NCBI RefSeq assembly: GCF_000733295.1
Contig: NZ_JPMI01000275.1
Location: 1-64,000 of the forward strand
DNA from: Archangium violaceum Cb vi76
GTDB taxonomy: Bacteria > Myxococcota > Myxococcia > Myxococcales > Myxococcaceae
Direction: 5' to 3'
Length of the DNA stretch: 64,000 nt
A program made the translations under genes and the position numbers. Of this stretch, positions 32,075 through 40,711 are shown piece after piece. How positions within the stretch are numbered: the first letter of the stretch is position 1; the number at the start of each line of letters is the position of its first letter. The notes under the pieces were generated by a model. That model ran no database searches and was not told the origin of the DNA. It saw only the letters and a program-made list of their open reading frames with translations.

Positions 32075-33286
32075 ACGCTCGTACCGGTGCCACAGGGGGA
32101 GGCTCTGGAGCTTGAGCTCCCCGGCGGGGACGGCCAGGCGCATGTTGGGAAAGCGCTCGAACAGGGTCTTGAGCGCGACCCGTGTCTCCAGCCGGGCGAG
32201 TGCGGCACCCAGGCAGTGATGGGGCCCATGTCCGAACCCCAGTTGCTTCTTGGGCGGCCGCCGGATGTCGAAGACCTCGGGGTGGGCGAACACCGCGGGG
32301 TCCCGGTTCGCGGCGCCCAGAATCGGAATCACGGGGGCGCCCTTCGGGATGCGGACCCCGCGTATCTCGATGTCCTCCACCGCGTAGTTGGGCTTCGTGC
32401 CATGAACCGGCCCCGCGTACCGCAGGAGCTCCTCTACAGCCGGGTCGAGGAGGGTCGTGTCGGCCTTCAGCGCCTCGAGCTGCTCGGAGTGCTGCAGCAG
32501 GGTCAGCACGGCGTTGGTGATGAGATGCACCGTGGTCTCATAACCCGCGACGATCAGCAGGATGGCCATGCTGACCAGCTCTTCGCGGGAAAGCTTCTCG
32601 CCATCCGCCTCCGCTTGAATCAGCCCGGTGAGGATGTCGTCTCGCGGGTCCGAGCGCTTGCGCTCGATGAGCTCCTCGACGAGGGAGACTGTCCGGGGCA
32701 TGTCGAAGAGCAGCGTGCGAAGGATCGCCCATCCATTGAACCCCTCCGAAAGCGCGCGCAGCCCCGACCTGAACTTCGGCATGTCCGCCTCGTCGAGGCC
32801 CAGCATCTCGCGGATCACGGTCACCGGAATCGGGAGGCTGTAGGCCTGAAGGAGATCCACGGTGTTCTGTCGCTCGGCCTCGTCGAGCAGCTCGTGGGTC
32901 AAGCTCTCGATGCGCTCGGACAGCTTGCCCAGGGCCCTGGGGGTGAACGCCTTGGCGACCAGGGTCCGTTGCCGGCGGTGCACGGGGTCGTCATTCGTGA
33001 TCATGCTCGAGATCATCGGCGTGAGCCCCTTGGGCAGAGGGAGTGGGAGCCGCCCGCCTCCTGTCGCGGTCGTCCGGTTGCGCACGAGGCGAGGGTCCCT
33101 GAGCGCACTGACGCAGTCGTCGTAACCGGCCAGGAAGAACACGCGCAGGACGCTGAGCCGCCCCTGACAGACGGGCGCCTCTTCGTGCATCCAACGGTAG
33201 TAGCGGAACTTGTCTTCGATGAACTGCCGCGACGTCACATTCACGGAGAGGCGTGGGACCTCGTGGGTGGCTCGGCGACTCATCAT
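32051..33286 (-). CDS. Cytochrome P450
   Basis: 411 residues from ATG 33286 (GGAG four bases upstream; a second ATG follows directly). Complete bacterial P450: I-helix AGYETT (247-252), ExxR at 286-289, and haem loop FGHGPHHCLG with Cys358. Soluble, no membrane anchor, so it needs separate ferredoxin partners, none of which is adjacent. Bacterial class I P450s hydroxylate or epoxidise lipids and secondary metabolites; substrate cannot be read here. The longer frame to 33844 crosses the TPR gene and was rejected. Confidence 0.95.
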   Translation of the reverse strand: MMSRRATHEVPRLSVNVTSRQFIEDKFRYYRWMHEEAPVCQGRLSVLRVFFLAGYDDCVSALRDPRLVRNRTTATGGGRLPLPLPKGLTPMISSMITNDDPVHRRQRTLVAKAFTPRALGKLSERIESLTHELLDEAERQNTVDLLQAYSLPIPVTVIREMLGLDEADMPKFRSGLRALSEGFNGWAILRTLLFDMPRTVSLVEELIERKRSDPRDDILTGLIQAEADGEKLSREELVSMAILLIVAGYETTVHLITNAVLTLLQHSEQLEALKADTTLLDPAVEELLRYAGPVHGTKPNYAVEDIEIRGVRIPKGAPVIPILGAANRDPAVFAHPEVFDIRRPPKKQLGFGHGPHHCLGAALARLETRVALKTLFERFPNMRLAVPAGELKLQSLPLWHRYERLPVVLRP

Positions 33287-33345
33287 TCTTCTCCAGGTTC
33301 TCGGGTGGTATGCATCCGACGCCGAACGGCGCCAATCCGGTCCGG

Positions 33346-33813
33346 TCAGGTGGCGGGCGCGTGCTCCGTCAGCACGCGGTCCAGCGCCTCCGCCTCCCGG
33401 CGCAGCTCCGGGTCCGCGTCCTCCAGCACCTTCGCCACGTGGGCGCGCGCGCGGGCCGGGTCCGTCTTGGCCAGGGCCATGGCCTGGTAGAGGTTCGCGC
33501 GGGGGTGGCCGGGATGCGCGGCCAGCACGGGGGCCAGCACCTGCTCCGCCCGTGCGTCCTCGCCCCGCTCCAGCAGTGACATGGCCAGCTCGCAGGCCGG
33601 TTCCGGCTCGTACGGCGCCCGGGCATGCGCGAACTCCAGCAGCTCCACCGCCCGGGTTCGCTCTCCGGCCAGCTCCAACGCGAGCGCCAGCCCGTGCATC
33701 ACCTTCACGTCTCCGGGGGTCTTGTGCAGCGCCTCCTCCAGCAGCCGGCGCCCCTCTTCCACGTCTCCCGCTTCCAGCCGGGCCATTCCGTCGCGATACA
33801 GGTCCATTCCCAC
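33346..33813 (-). CDS. Tetratricopeptide-repeat protein
   Basis: 155 residues from GTG 33813 (AGGAG six bases upstream; ATG 33807 alternative). Three to four TPR-type helix pairs cover almost the whole length (for example MARLEAGDVEEGRRLLEEAL and NLYQAMALAKTDPARARAHV). Cytoplasmic, no signal peptide. A protein-protein interaction module of unknown partner. It lies 59 bp upstream of the P450 gene in the same direction. Confidence 0.8.
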   Translation of the reverse strand: MGMDLYRDGMARLEAGDVEEGRRLLEEALHKTPGDVKVMHGLALALELAGERTRAVELLEFAHARAPYEPEPACELAMSLLERGEDARAEQVLAPVLAAHPGHPRANLYQAMALAKTDPARARAHVAKVLEDADPELRREAEALDRVLTEHAPAT

Positions 33814-33913
33814 CGAGCTCTCCTCGCACCACGCGGCGCGTCAATCACGGGTCCGCAACTTCCGGACGGCAAACTCCGATAAATCGAGAGGAAGCGTTCC
33901 CCCGAAGGTTCCC

Positions 33914-34510
33914 ATGCTCGTCCGCAATTCCCCAGTCTCGCCCCGCCGCCCGGTCAACTCCACTCCGGAAACGTCCGCCGAGGCGCCGTCCCAGGCGGTG
34001 GCCCAGGCGCAGACGCGTCCCGTCTCGCAGGACACGTTCACCGGCGCGGCCAGCGCGCTGCAGCGCACGGCGAAGGTGGGAGCCGCCCCCGCGGGCAACC
34101 ACGGCACGCTGATGCGCGAGTACCTCACCGGTGCCCGCCCGCCCCCCGCCGATTTCGAGCAGGTCATGGGCTACAAGCCCTTCGCCATCCAGACGAAGCA
34201 CGGCCAGCGGATGCAGGACCCGCACGGCTCGGCCTCCGCTCCGGGGAAGATTGGCCCGGACAAGGAGTTCGACCCCGCGGCCAAGACGCACGACTACGGC
34301 TACGACCTGCTCCGCTACTACGCGAAGAAGGGCACGCCGCTCGGGCCCGAGGCGCGCAAGGCCGCCGATGCCCTCTTCCGCGAGGATCTCTTCCACTACG
34401 CCAATGACCAGAAGGGTCTGGGCAACCGCATCAAGTTCAAGGCCTGGGCGCAGATCTACGCCACCGCGGTGGAACTGAACTCGCGCGTCCAGAACCACGG
34501 CCCTCCGTGA
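33914..34510 (+). CDS. Phospholipase-A2-fold protein
   Basis: 198 residues. The first 60 are Pro/Ser/Ala-rich and disordered without a classical signal peptide. The core has the prokaryotic phospholipase-A2 arrangement: DPAAKTHDYGYDLLRYY with the His126-Asp127 dyad, then a second helix FREDLFHYANDQ and an Ala-rich closing helix. Catalytic His-Asp is kept; the Cys pairs of secreted PLA2 are absent. It could be a toxin-type lipase or a structural PLA2-like domain; activity is unproven. Divergent from the TPR gene with a 100-bp spacer. Confidence 0.6.
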   Translation: MLVRNSPVSPRRPVNSTPETSAEAPSQAVAQAQTRPVSQDTFTGAASALQRTAKVGAAPAGNHGTLMREYLTGARPPPADFEQVMGYKPFAIQTKHGQRMQDPHGSASAPGKIGPDKEFDPAAKTHDYGYDLLRYYAKKGTPLGPEARKAADALFREDLFHYANDQKGLGNRIKFKAWAQIYATAVELNSRVQNHGPP

Positions 34511-34528
34511 GGCCCCTGTAGGTTCACC

Positions 34529-34690
34529 TCACTCGAAGGGGAATTCCGGCAGCAGGGCGCAGTGCCGCTTCTCCGCGTTCTCGCAGGCCCGCGCGGCGAA
34601 TTCCCCTGCCTGGAGGAGGCTCCTGGTCAGGCCCTGGCCTCGCGCATGCATTTGCGCGAGGTCGTTTGAGGCCGCTGTGGAGGCATGTGC
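34529..34690 (-). pseudogene. C-terminal coding remnant
   Basis: The minus strand carries about 50 residues of protein-like sequence (NDLAQMHARGQGLTRSLLQA, GEFAARACENAEKRHCALLP) ending at 34529. Upstream the frame loses codon bias and there is no ribosome site. Probably the end of a decayed gene; family not recognised. The 120 bp to the next gene end hold nothing I can support. Confidence 0.3.
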
Positions 34691-34810
34691 CGGGTGCTGG
34701 TGTATCTGCCGGCACCCGGTGGGGTGCGCACTATTCTGGAGCACCTGGAACTGCCCACGCGGCCTGCTCAACGAGACGTCCCTTCGCCCGCCCGCAGGCA
34801 CGGGTTCTCT

Positions 34811-35707
34811 TCAATCCTGCTCCTCCTTCCGTGGCCCCAGTACGCCCACGATACCCAGCGACAGCCAGGTGCCGAGGAGGGGAGAGACGCCGAAGCCGAG
34901 GACAGGCACGGGGAAATGACCGAAAGCGGGGGTGAGCGCCTGAATCCCGAGGTACATCGCGAGGCTGGCGGTCACCCGCCGCTCCATCGGGGAGGCGCGA
35001 CTCCACCTGCTCACACCCACGAGGGCCAATCCCAGCGGGATGACCGCCAGCGACGCGAGGGCCGCGATGCCCCAGAGCAGGCCCGCCTCGGCCGCGAGCC
35101 GAACGATGCCCTCGACGTGCGGCACGGGGAGCAGCGGGTCCGGGCGCCCCCAGGCGAGCGCGGTGGACAGCAGCACCACCGAGCCGAGACTCCAGCGCGG
35201 CAGGGGTCCTCCGGGGGAGAGGGTGATGAGCACCAGCGAGGCGGCTCCCAATGCGGTTGCCTGGGCCGCATCCGGCTGAACGAGGTGAAGCGCCTGCATC
35301 AAGAGGACAGCGCCTGCCGCGGCGAGGGGCCTCCCGGCATCGAACAGGACCGCGGACCCAAGAAGAACGAGGGGGGCGAGGAGCGACGACGCATGCAGCC
35401 GGAGGGGCCCCAACACCCACCATCGATGAACGCCCTCCAGGCCGGGAGACACGAGCGTCAAGAAGCCGCAGAGGAGCCCGCCCAAGGCAAGTGCGGGGGC
35501 CCACGCAAGCACCTTGTCCCGCGGGAGGCGGGCAACCCGCGCGCCGCCCCACGCCGCGAGGAGCGCGGCCGCGACCTGGAGCCCGATGACCGCGGGTGAC
35601 ACGCCGTGCCGGAGCATCACATAGACGCCGACCATGACCGCGGGCGCGGGGGTGACGAGGAGTCTCGGGATGCTGGATGGAGGGGCGAAGCGGAGGTGCA
35701 CGGGCAT
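34811..35707 (-). CDS. Polytopic membrane protein of unknown function
   Basis: 298 residues with eight to nine predicted membrane spans (for example VIGLQVAAALLAAWGGA, LGSVVLLSTALAWG). The C-terminal part, GHFPVPVLGFGVSPLLGTWL, loosely recalls the end of FtsW/RodA-type SEDS proteins (PLPFVSYGGSSLL), but the resemblance is short and the protein is smaller than that family. No partner gene is adjacent. Ends in RKEEQD, a short cytoplasmic tail. Divergent from the prolyl oligopeptidase gene. Confidence 0.65.
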   Translation of the reverse strand: MPVHLRFAPPSSIPRLLVTPAPAVMVGVYVMLRHGVSPAVIGLQVAAALLAAWGGARVARLPRDKVLAWAPALALGGLLCGFLTLVSPGLEGVHRWWVLGPLRLHASSLLAPLVLLGSAVLFDAGRPLAAAGAVLLMQALHLVQPDAAQATALGAASLVLITLSPGGPLPRWSLGSVVLLSTALAWGRPDPLLPVPHVEGIVRLAAEAGLLWGIAALASLAVIPLGLALVGVSRWSRASPMERRVTASLAMYLGIQALTPAFGHFPVPVLGFGVSPLLGTWLSLGIVGVLGPRKEEQD

Positions 35708-35968
35708 TCCATCATTCCACGCCAGAGAACTGGCCGTGACGGAGGATAAAGTGCTTCCCCAAGCAGGTGGTTACCCACGCGAGCCTCGAGAAGCCGCGAC
35801 CCACAACTCCCTGCCGCTCTCCTCCAAGCCAGGGCGGCCAGGTCCGCCGTGTGCCCCATGGGGGTGTTCTCGCGTGGCCCATCGCCTGCTACGCCTGCTG
35901 GAGTGGCTGGCGGAGACGCAGCCCGATGTCGCCTGCCCGCAGGAGATGCGCTGGTGGAGGATTTCCGG

Positions 35969-38074
35969 ATGAGGAACCTGGATCGGGCCCTGGACTTTCC
36001 CACGACGCGACGCGATCCGGAGAGTGGTTACACGCTGCACGGCAGGCGGTTCGATGACCCCTACGCCTGGCTGGAGCGGCTCGACGCTCCGGAGACCCAG
36101 GCGTGGATCGCCGCGCAGGAAGCCGTCACACACTCCGTGTTGCGCGCGGTGCCGGGGCGCGAGGCGCTGCGGGAATCGGTCGCTCGCTCCGCACGCCATG
36201 CCCGGCTCTCGCCGCCGATTCCCGCCGGACCGCACGGACGCGAGTTCCTCTGGCGGGCGGATGCCAGCGACGACAAGCTCAAGCTCCTGCTCCGGCGCCG
36301 TGAGGGCGCGCCGCTCGAGACGGTGCTCGACCCCAACACGTGGGCGGGCAACGAGGCCCTGGTGTTCGCCGTGCCGTCACCCGACGGGGCCCTGGTCGCG
36401 TTCGGCAAGGCCGTGGGCAGCACCCATGACGCCGTCATCCACGTGCTCGACGTCGAGACGGGGCGGCTGCTTCCCGACCGGCCTCGTGGGACGAGCCACT
36501 CGTCCCTGGCCTGGCGGCCCGACTCCTCCGGGTTCTTCTATGCGGCGTGTCCCGAACCGGGCGAGGTGCCCCCGGGCGACGAGGCGCATTGGAACGCCAT
36601 CTACGAGCACCGGCTCGGGTCGGGCACTCCGGCCCGCCGAGTCTTCGGCGATGACCGGGTGAAGGAGTACTGGTGCTCCGTCAAGGTCAGCGAGTGCCGC
36701 CGTTTCGCCGTGCTCTCCAAGTGGGACTACGTGCACGCCAACGTCGTCTACCTCCTGCGCCTCGCCGATGACGCGCTCGTGCCGGTGGCTCCCTCCATGC
36801 GCTCGCTCAACCAGGTGCAGGTGATCGGCGACTCGTTGCTCGTCCACACCGACCTCGATGCGCCACGCGGCCGTCTCTGCGTCGCACCGCTGTCGGCACC
36901 GGCGGAGTGGCGGACGCTCATCCCCGAGGGCCCGGACACACTGCAGACGGTCGCTGGCGTCGGCGGCCGGCTCTACGCCGTCTACTCGCGGGCGGCGTCG
37001 CATCGCGTGCGCATCCACGCCGAGGACGGCACCTGGCTCCGCGACCTCGTGCTGCCAGCCCTGGGCTCGGTGAATCGCAACGAGGGGGAAGGCATCGTCA
37101 GCGGCATCCGCGGCGCCTGGAGCGGCGACGAGGTGTGGGTGCACTTCACGTCGTACGTGCAGGCACCCTCGGTCTATCGGTACGACTACGCGGCGGACCG
37201 CCTGGTGCCGTACCACGTCCCCGACGTCGGGCTCGATGCGTCCGAGTATGTGACGGACCAGGTCTGGTACGAGTCGCTCGACGGGACGCGGGTGTCGATG
37301 TTCATCATCCACCGTAAGGACCTACCGCGCGACGGGCGCCAGCCCGTGCGTCTGAGTGGCTACGGGGGCTTCAACATCTCGGTGGAGCCGCGCTTCACGG
37401 CCCTCCATGCCGCGTGGCTGAAGCTGGGTGGGGTGCTCGCCTTCGCCAACGTGCGCGGTGGTGGCGAATACGGCCGTGCCTGGCACGAGGCGGCCATCAA
37501 GACGCGGCGGCAGAACGCCTTCGACGACTACATCGCGGCGGCGCGCTGGCTCGTCTCGGCGGGCTACACGACGCCCTCCCGGCTCGCCTCGCGCGGCAAC
37601 AGCAACGGGGGGCTGCTCGTCGCCGTCACCGCCCTGCAAGCGCCCGAGGCCTTCGGCGCCGTCTTCTGCCGCGCGCCCACCCTCGACATGCTGCGCTTTC
37701 CGAGGTTCGGCTTCCTGAGCTCGGCGACCGTCGAATACGGCTCGCCCGAGCATCCCCTGGAGGGCCCGTATCTCGCCGGGTACTCGCCCTATCACAACGT
37801 CCGAGCCGATCGCCGTTACCCCGTGATGACCTTCGTATCGGCGTTGAATGACCGGACCGCGCCGCCGCATGATCCGCTCAAGATGGTCGCCAGGCTCCAG
37901 GCGGAAGGCACGGGAGGCGGACCCTATTTCCTGCTGCCGCTTCGGGACTCGGGACACGGTGGCGGCACCACGCTGTCGGCGCTCATCGAACAGGACGTCG
38001 ACGAGCTGTGCTTCTACTGCCAGGCGCTCGACGTCACACCCGAGCCCGAGCGGATGTGGGGCAATGTGCCCTGA
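35969..38074 (+). CDS. Prolyl oligopeptidase family serine protease (S9A)
   Basis: 701 residues from ATG 35969 (GGAGG eight bases upstream). N-terminal and middle parts form the seven-bladed propeller that limits access to the active site; the C-terminal alpha/beta-hydrolase domain carries Ser545 (RGNSNGGLL), Asp628 (LNDRTAPPHD) and His663 (DSGHGGG). Cleaves after proline in short peptides. No signal peptide, so cytoplasmic. Length and motifs fit the prolyl endopeptidase subfamily. The 260 bp upstream hold no other gene. Confidence 0.95.
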   Translation: MRNLDRALDFPTTRRDPESGYTLHGRRFDDPYAWLERLDAPETQAWIAAQEAVTHSVLRAVPGREALRESVARSARHARLSPPIPAGPHGREFLWRADASDDKLKLLLRRREGAPLETVLDPNTWAGNEALVFAVPSPDGALVAFGKAVGSTHDAVIHVLDVETGRLLPDRPRGTSHSSLAWRPDSSGFFYAACPEPGEVPPGDEAHWNAIYEHRLGSGTPARRVFGDDRVKEYWCSVKVSECRRFAVLSKWDYVHANVVYLLRLADDALVPVAPSMRSLNQVQVIGDSLLVHTDLDAPRGRLCVAPLSAPAEWRTLIPEGPDTLQTVAGVGGRLYAVYSRAASHRVRIHAEDGTWLRDLVLPALGSVNRNEGEGIVSGIRGAWSGDEVWVHFTSYVQAPSVYRYDYAADRLVPYHVPDVGLDASEYVTDQVWYESLDGTRVSMFIIHRKDLPRDGRQPVRLSGYGGFNISVEPRFTALHAAWLKLGGVLAFANVRGGGEYGRAWHEAAIKTRRQNAFDDYIAAARWLVSAGYTTPSRLASRGNSNGGLLVAVTALQAPEAFGAVFCRAPTLDMLRFPRFGFLSSATVEYGSPEHPLEGPYLAGYSPYHNVRADRRYPVMTFVSALNDRTAPPHDPLKMVARLQAEGTGGGPYFLLPLRDSGHGGGTTLSALIEQDVDELCFYCQALDVTPEPERMWGNVP

Positions 38075-38138
38075 CGGGTAGGGGGCGGCGGAGCAGCCAG
38101 GCGCATGCCGCGCTCCCGTGGCACGAAGAGGCCGGTGC

Positions 38139-39200
38139 TCATCGTGTGTCTGGGGTCTTGGGCAGGCGCTTGGAGATGACGGTCTGGCCTCGCGCCCGGA
38201 TGTCATAGGCGAGGAACGAGAGCAGGAACTGCACGCCCAGGATGAGGGGCAGTGCCGCCAACATCACCGTGCCGCTGCTGGCGGGGATCTGCCTCGTCAC
38301 CGACTTCCACCACTCGGTCGTGCCGAAGATGAGCGCGAAGAGAACCAACGCGCATCCCAACACGAGCTCGATGGAGGCAACGGAGAAGTCCCTCAGGAAG
38401 TACTCATAACCAATGCGCTTCATCAGGTTGCGCAGATGGCCCTTGAGGAACTGGGGAAGGATCCGGGTGATTCTCAGGTTGGATTGCTCATCGCCGTAGA
38501 CCGCCCGCATCGGGACATCCTCGACCACGGCTTGCATCAACCCCACCCGGAACAGCATGTCCGACTCGAAGAAGTAGCGGTTGCTGATCTTCTCGTAGGG
38601 CAGTGAGGCCGCGAGCGGCGCGCTGATCGCGGTGTAGCCGTTCGTGGGATCGAAGACGCGCCAGTAGCCGGACGACATCTTGTTCATGAACGAGAGCACC
38701 GCGTTTCCGAACAGCCGCACCCGCGGCATCGTGACGACGTCCTCGATGTGGTAGAAGCGGTTGCCCTTGGTGTAGTCCGCCGTCCCCGAGAGGATGGGGG
38801 CCACGAAGCGTGGCAACAGCTCGGGCTTCATCTGCCCATCGCCATCGATCTTCACGATGCAATCGCAGCCATCCGCGATGGCCGCGCGATAGCCGGTCAT
38901 CACCGCTCCCCCCACACCCAGATTCACCGGGTTGCGCAGCACCTTGACCCGGGGATCCCCGCACTCCTGCTCCACCAGGGCTCCGGACTGCTCCGGGCAG
39001 CAGTCATCCACCACGTAGATGGCCGAGACCTCCGGGCCGATGCGCGCGAGCACCGAGAGGATGTGCCGCGTCACCTTGTAGGAGGGAATCACCACGGCGA
39101 TGCGCGCCTGTGAGGCGCTCTCACCGGTCATGGCCAGGGAGGTGTCCGCATTGTGGATGAGGGCAAGGCGCGCGCCAGGCGCGGTCGATTCAAGGGACAT
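38139..39200 (-). CDS. Family-2 glycosyltransferase, dolichyl/undecaprenyl-phosphate type
   Basis: 353 residues; ATG 39131 is a shorter alternative start. GT2 fold at the N-terminus: VVIPSYKVTRHI, VDDCCPEQSG, NLGVGGAVMTGYRAAI and the metal-binding KIDGDGQM. Two membrane helices at the C-terminus (about 275-300 and 315-340). Such enzymes transfer a sugar from a nucleotide donor to a polyprenyl phosphate at the membrane. Overlaps the upstream GtrA-like gene by 11 bp, the usual pairing in which GtrA flips the lipid-linked sugar. Donor sugar unknown. Confidence 0.9.
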   Translation of the reverse strand: MSLESTAPGARLALIHNADTSLAMTGESASQARIAVVIPSYKVTRHILSVLARIGPEVSAIYVVDDCCPEQSGALVEQECGDPRVKVLRNPVNLGVGGAVMTGYRAAIADGCDCIVKIDGDGQMKPELLPRFVAPILSGTADYTKGNRFYHIEDVVTMPRVRLFGNAVLSFMNKMSSGYWRVFDPTNGYTAISAPLAASLPYEKISNRYFFESDMLFRVGLMQAVVEDVPMRAVYGDEQSNLRITRILPQFLKGHLRNLMKRIGYEYFLRDFSVASIELVLGCALVLFALIFGTTEWWKSVTRQIPASSGTVMLAALPLILGVQFLLSFLAYDIRARGQTVISKRLPKTPDTR

Positions 39201-39612
39201 GTTGGAAGACCCACTGCCGGGAAATGATGAAGCTGAGCGCCGCGAGTGTCGCTTCCACGCCGAGCTTGACCGCCGTCAACCATCCAGACGCCCGCGGGTC
39301 GTCTGGCAGCAGGGCCTGGCCCGAGCGCACCAGGACCGAACTGAGCACCGTCATGGCGAACCAGAACACCCAGAATCGCTTCCACGCCTGCCAGCTCATG
39401 CTTCCCCGCATGGCGGAGCGGAACGTCAGGGTCGCATTGAGGGCGAAACCCATACAGGCTCCCACCAGGCGACCGGTGAAATTCGCCGGCACCGTGGGGG
39501 CGCCCCATTGCACGAGGACGTGGAACACCGCCGCATCCACCACGAGTTGCACTCCACCCACCCCCATGAAGGCGAGAAGCTGGAGCCAGGTCTTTTGCGA
39601 GAGGCGAGCCAC
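39190..39612 (-). CDS. GtrA-like membrane protein (putative lipid-linked-sugar flippase)
   Basis: 140 residues from GTG 39612 (AGGA five bases upstream). Four membrane spans in the GtrA pattern: LLAFMGVGGVQLVVDAAVF, FTGRLVGACMGFALNATLTF, WFAMTVLSSVLV and a last span ending SFIISRQWVF. GtrA-family proteins are thought to flip polyprenyl-phosphate sugars made by a partner GT2, here the gene directly downstream (11-bp overlap). The longer frame to 39726 lacks coding support. Confidence 0.85.
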   Translation of the reverse strand: MARLSQKTWLQLLAFMGVGGVQLVVDAAVFHVLVQWGAPTVPANFTGRLVGACMGFALNATLTFRSAMRGSMSWQAWKRFWVFWFAMTVLSSVLVRSGQALLPDDPRASGWLTAVKLGVEATLAALSFIISRQWVFQHVP

Positions 39613-39910
39613 GGGGGTCCTACTGGACAGTGCTGAAGGGCGGACATCTACCTGCAAAAGAGGGGGGCAACAAGGCCCGCGCCTCTGCCATGCCGCCCGG
39701 GAGCCGACCGAAGGCGAGCCACCCAATGGGCGGGCACGCGCCCGCTGCCCTGCTTGCCGCGCATGGACGGTGGGCCGCCATCAGGCCTGGTCATCCGGAG
39801 TGCCGCGGCCCGGGACAGGCCCGCGCGCCGCCTTGTCGCCCTCCTCCGGCTTCTCCTCGCGCCGCTAGGAGCTCACCGCTGGACGCTGGCTGTGTGTGGA
39901 GCGGCCTTTC
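39613..39910. other. Non-coding stretch with a 21-bp duplicate of the next gene's end
   Basis: About 300 bp upstream of the GtrA gene. A 21-bp segment at 39841-39861 recurs exactly at 39992-40012 inside the C-terminal coding part of the Cys-rich protein. No gene is supported; possibly the trace of a decayed paralogue. Confidence 0.45.
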
Positions 39911-40630
39911 TCAGACCGTGAGCGAGCGCAGGGGAAGGAGGGGCGCTGGCGCGCGTCCAGGTGATGACACTCCGCGTGAGGTCTGCCCGCTCTCCTCCGG
40001 CTTCTCCTCGCGACGCTTGTACTTCGGCTTGCGCACCTCGGCGGGGTCGGGCGGCTGGGTGTGCGCGCACTCCAGGAGGGAGGGTGGATCGAAGCACTCG
40101 AGCCGGAAGTCGTTCTTCTCGCACCGGCCGCGAGGAGTCGCCGCGCACTTCACCTCCGTGCGGTTGCTCTTGCAGTCATAGCCGCACGCGATGGCCGTCG
40201 AGGCCGTGAGGCAGCCAGGCAGTGGCGTCTTCGCGCCCAGCTCGTGGATGGTGGTCTCCAGCGGGTCCCAGCACTTCAGCTCGCCGAAGTGCTCCCGGCA
40301 CACGCCATAGGGCGTCCGCGCACAGGCGATCTTCCCCTGCGCCACGAGGCAGTTGAAGCCACAGGCCACCTCGTTGCCGAGCGCCTTGCACTCGGGGCGC
40401 AGGCCCTCGTCGGGCGGGTGGTGGATGGCCGCGAGCGTCGGGTCGAAGCAGTACACCTCGCCATTGAACATGCCGCACGTCCCATACGGGGTGCTGGCGC
40501 AGCGCACGTCGTCGGTGCTCCTCTGACAGGAGTAGCCACAGGCCGTCTTGTCGTTGACGTACTGGCACGTGACGGGAGGAATCGCTGGCGTGCTGGCGAG
40601 CAGGGTGATGCCGAGGAGCGTGAGGAGCAT
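39911..40630 (-). CDS. Secreted Cys-rich protein with three internal repeats
   Basis: 239 residues from ATG 40630. Signal peptide MLLTLLGITLLASTPA. The mature protein has three copies of a unit of about 60 residues with the pattern C-x9-CGY/F-x-C ... V/I-x-CA-x-TP-x-G-x-C ... C-x-DP (starting near VTCQYVNDKTACGYSC, LGNEVACGFNC and STAIACGYDC). Six or so Cys per unit suggest disulfide-stabilised extracellular modules. The last 35 residues are Lys/Glu/Pro-rich and unstructured. Function unknown; the repeat is reminiscent of small Cys-rich binding modules of myxobacterial secreted proteins. Confidence 0.75.
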   Translation of the reverse strand: MLLTLLGITLLASTPAIPPVTCQYVNDKTACGYSCQRSTDDVRCASTPYGTCGMFNGEVYCFDPTLAAIHHPPDEGLRPECKALGNEVACGFNCLVAQGKIACARTPYGVCREHFGELKCWDPLETTIHELGAKTPLPGCLTASTAIACGYDCKSNRTEVKCAATPRGRCEKNDFRLECFDPPSLLECAHTQPPDPAEVRKPKYKRREEKPEESGQTSRGVSSPGRAPAPLLPLRSLTV

Positions 40631-40711
40631 GGAGGGCACCCGGGATGCAAGGGACGAAACCCCGACGTCAGCGGGGTCCGTTTATTCAAGCCCCGGGTGC
40701 ACTTCGTGGAT

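Noticed and set aside
33290-33844. N-terminal extension of the P450 gene
   Set aside because: The extension runs through the TPR gene in another frame and is Gly/Ala/Arg low complexity; the ribosome site supports ATG 33286.
34685-35599. Plus-strand 304-residue frame
   Set aside because: Antisense shadow of the membrane protein at 34811-35707, whose frame has clear membrane spans and third-position GC.
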